The notes under the pieces: model-generated
Told to the model about the DNA's origin: nothing
What the model saw: the letters and a program-made list of their open reading frames with translations, nothing else
Databases searched by the model: none
Made by a program: the position numbers and the translations under genes
Assembly: GCA_027083665.1 (NCBI GenBank)
Contig: JALWNV010000070.1
Location: 1-7,069 of the forward strand
DNA: 7,069 nucleotides
From: Helicobacteraceae bacterium
GTDB lineage: Bacteria > Campylobacterota > Campylobacteria > Campylobacterales > Sulfurimonadaceae
Reading direction: 5' to 3'
In this document: positions 1-6,262 of the stretch, piece by piece
Numbering within the stretch: position 1 is the stretch's first letter
Layout: the number at the start of each line of letters is the position of its first letter

Positions 1-218
1 TGCGGTGCCGTTTCGAGACGGCGAAGTATCTCGGCGGTGTTTCCGCACCGGTGAGCCTCTTTGCCAGCCGTGACGATGAAATCGTCCCGATCGAACAGAC
101 GCGGATGCTCAGGAACAAAGTACATTCTCTACGCATTTATAAAGAATACAGCGGGTACAATCATGCACAAATACTCTGGAGCGATGACTTCAAAGAAGAT
201 ATAACAAAGGTGTGCTGA
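1..218 (+). CDS. alpha/beta-hydrolase, C-terminal fragment (5' end outside window)
   Basis: The window opens inside this gene; the reading frame starts at base 3 and gives 71 residues ending in TGA at 216-218. The fragment shows the end of an alpha/beta-hydrolase fold: a strand (APVSLFAS) followed by DDEIVP, the usual place of the catalytic acid (second Asp, fragment residue 25), then a strand (LRIYKEYSG) and NHAQ, the usual place of the catalytic His (residue 54). The nucleophile elbow (GxSxG) would lie upstream and cannot be seen, so the class (esterase, peptidase-like S33, thioesterase) and substrate are unknown. Its stop overlaps the hemH start by one base, suggesting co-transcription, although a link to heme synthesis is not evident. 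The fold call is fairly safe; any specific function would be a guess. Confidence 0.75.
   Translation, partial: RCRFETAKYLGGVSAPVSLFASRDDEIVPIEQTRMLRNKVHSLRIYKEYSGYNHAQILWSDDFKEDITKVC
206..210 (+). promoter_or_regulatory. ribosome binding site fixing the hemH start
   Basis: AAAGG lies seven bases before the ATG at 218. An in-frame GTG at 212 would begin only one base after this site, so the ATG is the better start. The site lies inside the last codons of the upstream hydrolase gene. Confidence 0.6.
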
Positions 219-1171
219 TGGCCAAAGATGCGATCGTCCTGCTCAATATGGGCGGCCCGAACGACCTCTATGAGGTGCAGACTTTTTTGCATAACATGTT
301 CAACGACCCCAATATATTGACGATGAAAAGTGCGCTGCTGCGCCGTTTTATTGCCAGTGTCATTACGACCAATCGAACACGATCGGCGCAGGAAGTCTAC
401 CAAAAGCTTGGCGGCAAATCGCCCATTGTCGACTTGACGAAACTGCTCGTCGGCGCGGTACAGGAAAAGGTGGGAGAATCGGTCGTCGTTGACTTCGCCA
501 TGCGCTACACTCCGCCGTTCGCCGACGAATCCGTCGAACGTCTCAAAGCGGCGGGAGTGACGCATGTTTATCTGATCCCGCTTTATCCGCAGTTTTCCAC
601 GACAACGACAAAATCTTCACTGGAAGACTACGAAGCCAGAATGCACGAAGCAGGGCTCGATGCCATCGTCTCGGAGATCAAACATTTTTACAAAAACGAT
701 CATTACAACGAAACGGTTGTCGCCCGGATTGAAGAGGCGATGGAAGCTGCGGATACGGACGAATACGATCTGGTCTTTTCCGCCCACGGTCTGCCGCAGA
801 AGATTGTCGACGCCGGTGATCCGTATCAGCGGCAGGTCAAAGAACATGTACGGATTCTGAGCAGCCTGCTCAAAAAGAAAGGAATGCGTTTTGCCGGGGT
901 ACACCTGGCGTATCAATCCAAGGTCGGACCGATGAAGTGGCTCGAACCCTCTTTGGAGATGAAACTCGACGAGCTGTTCAACAAAAAAGTTCTGATCTTC
1001 CCGATCGCCTTTACCATCGACAATTCCGAAACGCTCTACGAGCTCGATATGGAGTACCGGGAGATCGCGGACAAGAAAGGGTTCGAGGACTACCGCGTGG
1101 CCCGCTGCCCCAACGACCATCCGCTTTTCGTCGAGGCCCTGGCGGATATTTATAGCAAAATGAAAGTTTGA
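218..1171 (+). CDS. hemH: ferrochelatase
   Basis: Ferrochelatase inserts Fe(II) into the porphyrin ring (protoporphyrin IX in most Gram-negatives) as the final step of heme synthesis, normally at the cytoplasmic face of the inner membrane. The 317-aa product has the usual bacterial length. Visible family marks are the N-terminal LLNMGGP (residues 8-14), LYPQFSTTTT (122-131), the catalytic-His motif FSAHGLP (187-193, His190), YQSKVGPMKWL (232-242), the acidic metal-site motif SETLYELDMEY (270-280, Glu271) and CPNDHPLF (297-304). Nothing is missing or truncated. The ATG at 218 is preferred over a GTG two codons upstream because of ribosome-site spacing. It follows an alpha/beta-hydrolase gene with a one-base overlap and converges on the receiver-protein gene, whose stop lies 18 bases away. 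Confidence 0.97.
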   Translation: MAKDAIVLLNMGGPNDLYEVQTFLHNMFNDPNILTMKSALLRRFIASVITTNRTRSAQEVYQKLGGKSPIVDLTKLLVGAVQEKVGESVVVDFAMRYTPPFADESVERLKAAGVTHVYLIPLYPQFSTTTTKSSLEDYEARMHEAGLDAIVSEIKHFYKNDHYNETVVARIEEAMEAADTDEYDLVFSAHGLPQKIVDAGDPYQRQVKEHVRILSSLLKKKGMRFAGVHLAYQSKVGPMKWLEPSLEMKLDELFNKKVLIFPIAFTIDNSETLYELDMEYREIADKKGFEDYRVARCPNDHPLFVEALADIYSKMKV

Positions 1172-1192
1172 GACCGGCCGCGGCCGGTCTCA
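1169..1192. terminator. perfect palindrome between convergent genes, possible bidirectional terminator
   Basis: Bases 1169-1180 are the exact reverse complement of 1181-1192, with no spacer. As RNA from either strand this gives a 10-bp, very GC-rich stem closed by a CGCG tetraloop (1179-1182). The first three bases are the hemH stop and the last three are the complement of the minus-strand gene's stop. There is no uninterrupted T-run: the minus-strand side is followed by a moderately T-rich stretch (ACTTTCATTTTG), the plus-strand side by none. It is therefore a plausible but non-canonical intrinsic terminator, better in the minus direction. It could instead be a transcript-stabilising 3' hairpin or a protein-binding site. 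Confidence 0.55.
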
Positions 1193-3043
1193 GTGTGTCT
1201 GAATGGTGTCGAGCAGCCGGTGCAGCTCGTGTTTGAACTCTTCGGCAAGCTTCCCGTAGGCTTCCGTCTGGTTGATGAGAACGGCCTCGCGTAACGTCTC
1301 TGCCGCTTCTGCCAGCGGACCGGCTCCGATATTGCTCGCGACACCTTTGATGTCGAGCATCAGTTCGACGAGTTTGATTTCGTCGCCGTTTTTGAGATAG
1401 GCATCGACCAGCAGGTCGGCTTCTTTGTATGTATCGACGAATTCGCCGAGGATCTCGTCGTACATCTGTTTGTCCCCGCTGCAGATATCGAGTCCGACGC
1501 TCGTATCCAGCGCCTGCGCCGTTTCGGTTTCTTTCGCTTCTTTTTCCTCTTCGGCGGGCGCTTCCGACTCACCGGCAAAGTCGAGATACCGGTACATCAC
1601 GTCGTAAAGCGCCTCGACACGCAGCGGTTTCGCCAGCTGTTCTTCCATCCCGGCTTCGCGCATTTTGCGGATATCGTCGCTGCTGACATCCCCGCTGAGA
1701 GCCACGACGACGATGGGTTCGTAAAGAATGTTCCGGCGGATCTCGCGTGTCGCTTCGAACCCGTCTTTGACCGGCATATGGGCATCCATCAATACCATAT
1801 TGAAATTGGGGTCTTTGGCGAGGATGTCGAGGGCTTCCTGACCGTTGTTCGCCATGACGATTTCCAGGCCGCTGCCTTCGAGCAGCTTGCTGATGACTTT
1901 CTGGTTGATCAGATTGTCTTCGGCGACAAGGATACGGTTTCCGGCGAAATCGGCAAGGCTTTCTTTGGTGATCGGTCCTTTGTGCGGTGTGAGTTCACGC
2001 TTTTTCCGGGGGCTTTCGGAGCGTGCGGATACAGGAGTTTCTTCCTCGGATGTCGAGACGGATTCGATCCGTTTCGCCTCCTCGGTATCCGGTGCAGGAT
2101 GTGACACCGGGGACTGTGCTTCGGCAACCTCCGGTTCGATCATGGGCTGGGATTTGATTACAGGCTCAGGTTCGGGCGTTGGTTCCGGTTCAGGTTTTTT
2201 CTCTGCTTTTTTCGGTGCAGGAGCCGTCTCGGATTCGGATGTATGATCGAGATTGATCATCTGCGGTGTCTTTAGCACGGAGAGTTCGCTCTTTTTACGT
2301 CGTGCAAGCAGCAGGAGTATGATCAGAATGACAGCAGTGCCGGCGATGCCGTAGATCATCCACGGTGTCGATCCGTCTTTTTCGGCGGTTGTCCGGACCG
2401 CCGGTCTCTTTTCTTCGAGCTCCTGATCGTCGGGGGTGACGGTCTCTTTTGCCGGTATAGCGGCTTCTTCCGGTTCGGTCGTTTCGTCAATAATGACGAT
2501 ATCTCCGTCCCCGGCATCCGGCTTCGGTCTGTTTTGTGCGGGCGATTTTGCTTTGACCGGTTCTGAAAACGAACGGACGGCACTCGGTGCAGGCGCCTCT
2601 TTTTTGACGGTTCCGGCGGGCTTGACCGGTATTTTCGGCTGCGGCGTTTTTGCTGTCGGCATTTTATCGACGCTTTTCGCCGGTGACGGATTCTTCCTGC
2701 CTACTTTCGGGATTTCCGAAGCGATGCTTGCCGTCACATATGCATCGGGAAAGATTTTTTTGACACTGCCGTATACGGTCAGCATCTCACCCGGGTCGAT
2801 GAAATGCGTCAGGACGGAACGGTAGAGCCCTTTGGCGTATTTGACATCGAAATAGAAATGCTTCTCTTTCATCCAGTCGGAGATTTCCGGCTCGTGACCG
2901 AGATAGGCTTCAAGACGCAGATTGCGTGTCTGCGCCTGCGTCGGCGTTTTGAATGCACCGGTAACGATATCTTTGTTCACCGCGGCGGATGCGGGGAAAA
3001 GCAGGAGCATAAAAAGCGACAAAAGAGAAAAGAACAGACGCAT
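1190..3043 (-). CDS. membrane-anchored receiver protein: periplasmic domain, TM, REC, degenerate Hpt
   Basis: A 617-aa protein. Residues 1-21 are a signal peptide (hydrophobic core then PASAA). Residues 22-108 form a periplasmic domain loosely resembling a SPOR fold (ends FPDAYVTA); this match is tentative. A Pro/Lys-rich linker (110-225) leads to one TM helix (about 228-247) with an RRKK stop-transfer, then a Pro/Glu-rich cytoplasmic linker (260-360, PEPEPTPEPEP at 284-294). A receiver domain (370-488) has all key residues: Glu375/Asp376, phospho-acceptor Asp420 (VLMDAHMP), Ser450 and Lys472. The C-terminal 507-617 looks like an Hpt helical bundle, but the motif HxLKG reads LDIKG, with Leu563 at the His position. 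No histidine-kinase or DNA-binding domain is present, so it probably receives phosphate from a separate kinase and signals by protein contact. It lies 97 bases downstream of the lipid-transport genes on the same strand. The ATG at 3043 is preferred to an upstream GTG (3103) because it has a good ribosome site and opens directly on the signal peptide. Confidence 0.85.
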   Translation of the reverse strand: MRLFFSLLSLFMLLLFPASAAVNKDIVTGAFKTPTQAQTRNLRLEAYLGHEPEISDWMKEKHFYFDVKYAKGLYRSVLTHFIDPGEMLTVYGSVKKIFPDAYVTASIASEIPKVGRKNPSPAKSVDKMPTAKTPQPKIPVKPAGTVKKEAPAPSAVRSFSEPVKAKSPAQNRPKPDAGDGDIVIIDETTEPEEAAIPAKETVTPDDQELEEKRPAVRTTAEKDGSTPWMIYGIAGTAVILIILLLLARRKKSELSVLKTPQMINLDHTSESETAPAPKKAEKKPEPEPTPEPEPVIKSQPMIEPEVAEAQSPVSHPAPDTEEAKRIESVSTSEEETPVSARSESPRKKRELTPHKGPITKESLADFAGNRILVAEDNLINQKVISKLLEGSGLEIVMANNGQEALDILAKDPNFNMVLMDAHMPVKDGFEATREIRRNILYEPIVVVALSGDVSSDDIRKMREAGMEEQLAKPLRVEALYDVMYRYLDFAGESEAPAEEEKEAKETETAQALDTSVGLDICSGDKQMYDEILGEFVDTYKEADLLVDAYLKNGDEIKLVELMLDIKGVASNIGAGPLAEAAETLREAVLINQTEAYGKLAEEFKHELHRLLDTIQTH

Positions 3044-3048
3044 GCGTA

Positions 3049-3054
3049 TCCTTT
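3049..3054 (-). promoter_or_regulatory. ribosome binding site fixing the receiver-protein start
   Basis: AAAGGA on the minus strand lies five bases before the ATG at 3043. The in-frame GTG at 3103, which would add 20 residues before the signal peptide, has no such site. Confidence 0.65.
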
Positions 3055-3140
3055 GACGCCGCGGATGCGGCAGTGTTGATAACGAGCGCCTCCAGTCCGT
3101 CACAAGGCGTTAGAGGTGCCCGAAAACCTATTTTAGCGAG

Positions 3141-5669
3141 TTAATTTTTATCGGCAGCTTGGGTGGAGGGCGCATCGGGCTTTTTTCCGAACGGCCTGAA
3201 TATCAAGATCAGTTTCGGCAGCAGCAGCAGGTCCGCCGCGATTGCCATGAACATTGCCAGGACTGTCAGCAGTCCGAAGTAGATCGTCGGGATAAAGACC
3301 GAGAGAACGAGGATGAGAAAGCCGATGATAATTGCGGCGGAGGTGTAGGTCATGGCATAGCCGATGCTCTCATGAGCACGGTGCATTGCGGCGGTGTAGT
3401 CATGGTCTTTTTCGAATTCGACACGAAAACGGTAGAGATAGTGGATGGTGTCGTCGACGGCGATACCGATACTGATGGCGGCGATCGTGATCGTCATCAT
3501 ATCCAGCGGGATATGTGCCCACCCCATGAATCCGAAAATGACGCCGATCGGAACAAGATTTGCGATGATCGCGACCACGGCGACCGCCAAAGAGCGGAAA
3601 AGGAGCCAGAACATGAAAAAGAGCAGGACGACCATCGCACCGAGTGTGGCGATCTGAGAATCATAAAGACTTTGCAGCATATTGTTGTAGAGGATCATGA
3701 TACCCGAAAGATGCACGTGCTCTTTCGGAATGCCCAGTGCGGAAGTCAGTCCCGTCCGGATCGTTTCGATCAGATGCGCGCGCCGCAGGCCGGGGTCGGA
3801 GTCCTTGATACGCAATGCGAAGCGTACCTGATCGTGTTCGATATCGACATAGGGTTTGAGAATGATCCCGGCGAAATCTTCGGGCAGTTCGTTGTAGAGC
3901 AGGGCGAGTTCGAAGTTGTCAAGCGGATCGCCGTCGTTGAGCGTCTTTCCGACTTCGAGCAGGGTCCCGAGCGAGAGGACTTTTCCGACATGGTCGATAT
4001 GTTCCAGCCAGTGATGGACACGCCGTACAACATCCATCCGTTCGTCGCTGAACCAGTACTGGGCTTGGGACGCCTCGGCATTGAGTTCCTCTTCGAATTC
4101 GTCGAATTCGTCGAACCCGTCATCCTCCTGTGCGGCATCACCGGCGGTATCGGCGGAGTCCTCCTCTTGCGGCAGGTCGATCGTGACATCCAGCGGAGTC
4201 GTTCCGCCGAGCTGCCGGTCGATGACCGCCATCCCCTTGTAGATCTCCGTCGAAGGCTTGAAGTAGTTGATAAAGCTGTTTTCGACCATGAGGCGCGAAG
4301 CTCCGCTGACAGAAAAGAGGATAACGACAACGGCTCCGGCAAGAATGAGCCTGCCGTGACGTTCGGTAAAAGAGGCCAGAACTTTCGTCAGGGAGAATTC
4401 CCGCTCGAAACGGGTATAGGGCTGTGTACGCGGCAGCAGGACATTGAGGGCGGGAAAGAGCAGGTAGGTGACGATCAGGGAGATGAAGATACCGATACTC
4501 ATCATCCAGCCCAGCGCCACGACGGGCTTGATACCCGAAAGCATCAGGGAAGCAAATCCTGCGATGGTGGTGACGATGGCGAAAAAGGTCGGCTTCGACA
4601 TCGAGAGCGTACTCTCGAGCACGAGGGCGTGCTGCGGCATACGCGGTTTCTCGACGGCGAGTTCGCGGTAGCGGACGATCAGGTGGATGATAATGGAGAT
4701 GGTGATGATCAGCTGCAAAGAGATGAAATTCGACGAAATGACGGTGATCTCGAAACCGAGCATCCCGAGGATACCGGCCGTCATGACGATCGATACAGCT
4801 GCGATCACGACCGGCTGCACGATCCAGCGGACCTGACGGAAGACGGTCCACAGTACAAGAATCAGCAGGGCGAGCACGGCACTGCCGTAGGTTTTGAGAT
4901 CACGTTTGACGAAAGTGATCATATCATCGGCAATCATTTCAACCCCGCCGAGGAAAAGTTCTCCTTCGCCGCCGTGCATACGGAGAACATCCCGGACCGC
5001 GAGGATCATACGGTGGTTTTTCTCGCGGACGATATCGCGGTAGGATTTGAACGCTTGTTCAAGTGTACGCTTTTTCCTCATCTGTGCCGAGGTCAGTGTC
5101 CCGTTCTCTTCCGCGCTTCGCAAGAGGTTCAGACGATCGAGCAGTTCGTAGTAGTGCGCATCGTAGACGAGATTGACCTGAAGTGCGGTCGTTTTGAGAT
5201 CGGGACTGACGAGGTTGGAGGCATAGAGCGGGTTGCGGCGGAATTCGCTGCGCGCGAGGGTAAGATTGGCGTCCCCGCCGCCGATGGTGGGAATCTTTTC
5301 AAGCAGTTCCTTGACAGGCTTCGGCGGGCTTTGCAGCAGCGGAACGTTGAGAATGGAGGTGACCGAATCGATCCCGTCGATCTTCAAAAGCTGCCGGGAG
5401 AGTGTCCGGACGGTTTCAAGCGACGCCGGAGCGAGTAGGTCGTTTTCGGGTGTATAGGTGATGACGAGGAAATCGGGACTGCGGTAGCGTTTTGCGACGA
5501 GCCGGGTGTAGGCCAGGTCTTTGTCGTTTTCAAGCAGCAGGGTTTCGGAAGAGGCGTCGACACGGAGTTTGAGCGCCTGGGTCCCCAGAAGCACGGCCGC
5601 GATCATCACCGCTGCGATGACAAGGCGCGGGAACCGAAAAACGAAACGGGAGTAGAAGCCTTCGAGCAT
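3141..5669 (-). CDS. RND/MMPL-family transporter, probable lipid exporter or trafficker
   Basis: An 842-aa inner-membrane protein with the duplicated RND layout: TM1 (about 14-34), a large periplasmic loop (35-260), TM2-6 (262-408), TM7 (441-459), a second periplasmic loop (460-672), and TM8-12 (674-823). The size and layout match the MMPL/HpnN-like group of RND proteins, shorter than the about 1000-aa drug-efflux AcrB type. Known members of this group move lipids or hopanoids. TM10 carries the family motif GIAVDDTIHYLYRFR (735-749), with Asp739/Asp740 as likely proton-relay residues. The equivalent place in TM4 (IITISIIIHL, 321-330) has Ser325 where family members often have Asp. The second loop has an acid-rich segment (about 502-532) followed by a His cluster (His552, 553, 557, 560). 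No membrane-fusion or outer-membrane-channel gene is adjacent. Its ATG overlaps the mlaC stop by one base (TGATG) with no clear ribosome site, implying translational coupling. Substrate is inferred from the neighbours only. Confidence 0.9.
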   Translation of the reverse strand: MLEGFYSRFVFRFPRLVIAAVMIAAVLLGTQALKLRVDASSETLLLENDKDLAYTRLVAKRYRSPDFLVITYTPENDLLAPASLETVRTLSRQLLKIDGIDSVTSILNVPLLQSPPKPVKELLEKIPTIGGGDANLTLARSEFRRNPLYASNLVSPDLKTTALQVNLVYDAHYYELLDRLNLLRSAEENGTLTSAQMRKKRTLEQAFKSYRDIVREKNHRMILAVRDVLRMHGGEGELFLGGVEMIADDMITFVKRDLKTYGSAVLALLILVLWTVFRQVRWIVQPVVIAAVSIVMTAGILGMLGFEITVISSNFISLQLIITISIIIHLIVRYRELAVEKPRMPQHALVLESTLSMSKPTFFAIVTTIAGFASLMLSGIKPVVALGWMMSIGIFISLIVTYLLFPALNVLLPRTQPYTRFEREFSLTKVLASFTERHGRLILAGAVVVILFSVSGASRLMVENSFINYFKPSTEIYKGMAVIDRQLGGTTPLDVTIDLPQEEDSADTAGDAAQEDDGFDEFDEFEEELNAEASQAQYWFSDERMDVVRRVHHWLEHIDHVGKVLSLGTLLEVGKTLNDGDPLDNFELALLYNELPEDFAGIILKPYVDIEHDQVRFALRIKDSDPGLRRAHLIETIRTGLTSALGIPKEHVHLSGIMILYNNMLQSLYDSQIATLGAMVVLLFFMFWLLFRSLAVAVVAIIANLVPIGVIFGFMGWAHIPLDMMTITIAAISIGIAVDDTIHYLYRFRVEFEKDHDYTAAMHRAHESIGYAMTYTSAAIIIGFLILVLSVFIPTIYFGLLTVLAMFMAIAADLLLLPKLILIFRPFGKKPDAPSTQAADKN
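4092..4118 (-). repeat. 9-bp imperfect tandem repeat, three units, coding an FDE-type acidic repeat
   Basis: On the plus strand the unit GTCGAATTC occurs at 4101-4109. A copy with one mismatch lies at 4092-4100 and one with two mismatches at 4110-4118. It is in phase with the codons of the RND gene and encodes the repeated Phe-Asp-Glu triplets (residues 519-527) within the acidic segment of the second periplasmic loop. Confidence 0.6.
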
Positions 5670-6259
5670 CAGGCGCCGTCGGGAGTACGGAGTTTTTCAA
5701 GCAGTTGCTGCATCGAGCCCTTTTTGAGCACACCGGCGAACTGTGAACGATAGGTCTGGATGATACTGACACCGAGGACATCGACATCGTAGATGACCCA
5801 GCCGCGCTTTTTGGAGTGGTAAAACTTGTAGAGGACCTCTTTTTTCTCGCCTTTTTGGATGATATAGCTGTTGAGATGGATACGCTTTTTGACTTTTTCG
5901 GGTGTTTCGAGTGTGATCTTTTCGTCGTTGTACATATCGAGCTTGCTCATATACGAGTCCTTGATGCGGCGTTCGAAAAGTCTGACGTACTCCCTTCGCT
6001 CCTGCGGTGTCGCTTTTTTCCAGGCCTTTTTCCCCAAGCTCAGTTTCGCCATCATTGTAAAGTCGAAGAGCGGGTCGATTTCGGTTTCGATCGCCTTATT
6101 GCGTTCGGCTTTTGAAAGGTTGGCGTCGTTGATCAGCGTAATGATTCTGTCGACCTTTTCGCGCATGACGGGACGAATCTGGTCTTGCGTGAGTGCCTGA
6201 AGCGACAGCGGAAGGAGGAGTGCGAAAAGCAGCAGTGTTTTGGTGATAAGACGGGACAT
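5669..6259 (-). CDS. mlaC: MlaC-type periplasmic phospholipid-binding protein
   Basis: MlaC (Ttg2D family) carries phospholipid across the periplasm between the outer-membrane MlaA complex and an inner-membrane partner. The 196-aa product begins with a signal peptide (residues 1-22, hydrophobic core ending LQA). Family marks follow: the segment DPLFDFTMMAKLSLGKKAWK (62-81), QERREYVRLF (85-94), the strand-rich middle with VLYKFYHSKKRGWVIYDVDV (141-160), and GVSIIQTYRSQFAGVL (162-177) near the end. Length is typical. The ATG at 6259 has GGAG six bases upstream, overlapping the last codons of mlaA. The gene sits between mlaA (3-base gap) and the RND gene (1-base overlap), so expression of all three is likely coupled. 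No MlaD, MlaE, MlaF or MlaB gene is in the window, so the inner-membrane partner may be the RND protein or may be encoded elsewhere. Confidence 0.94.
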   Translation of the reverse strand: MSRLITKTLLLFALLLPLSLQALTQDQIRPVMREKVDRIITLINDANLSKAERNKAIETEIDPLFDFTMMAKLSLGKKAWKKATPQERREYVRLFERRIKDSYMSKLDMYNDEKITLETPEKVKKRIHLNSYIIQKGEKKEVLYKFYHSKKRGWVIYDVDVLGVSIIQTYRSQFAGVLKKGSMQQLLEKLRTPDGA

Positions 6260-6262
6260 GGG

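Noticed and set aside
212..214. GTG as the hemH start
   Set aside because: It begins one base after the AAAGG site, too close for initiation; the ATG six bases later fits the spacing and the usual ferrochelatase N-terminus.
2145..2215. Repetitive-looking GGTTC-type stretch inside the receiver gene
   Set aside because: It is the DNA of a Pro-Glu repeat linker (PEPEPTPEPEP) in frame with the protein, not an independent repeat element.
3058..3071. Small hairpin (5-bp GC stem, GGAT loop on the plus strand) upstream of the receiver gene
   Set aside because: The stem is too short and no T-run follows on either strand, so it is not a convincing terminator for the RND gene or a riboswitch.
3101..3103. 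In-frame GTG as an alternative start of the receiver protein
   Set aside because: It has no ribosome site and would put 20 charged residues before a clean signal peptide; the ATG at 3043 has AAAGGA at ideal spacing.
3130..3135. TAAAAT on the minus strand as a -10 box for the receiver gene
   Set aside because: It matches five of six consensus bases, but the sequence 17 bases upstream (CTGCCG) is nothing like a -35 box and no extended -10 is present. A weak promoter is possible but not supportable.
3159..5438. A 759-codon open frame on the plus strand opposite the RND gene
   Set aside because: Its product is a low-complexity Asp/Glu/Arg/Gln/His-rich chain with no domain, and the opposite strand has a clear 12-TM protein. 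The opening is a by-product of codon bias in the real gene.
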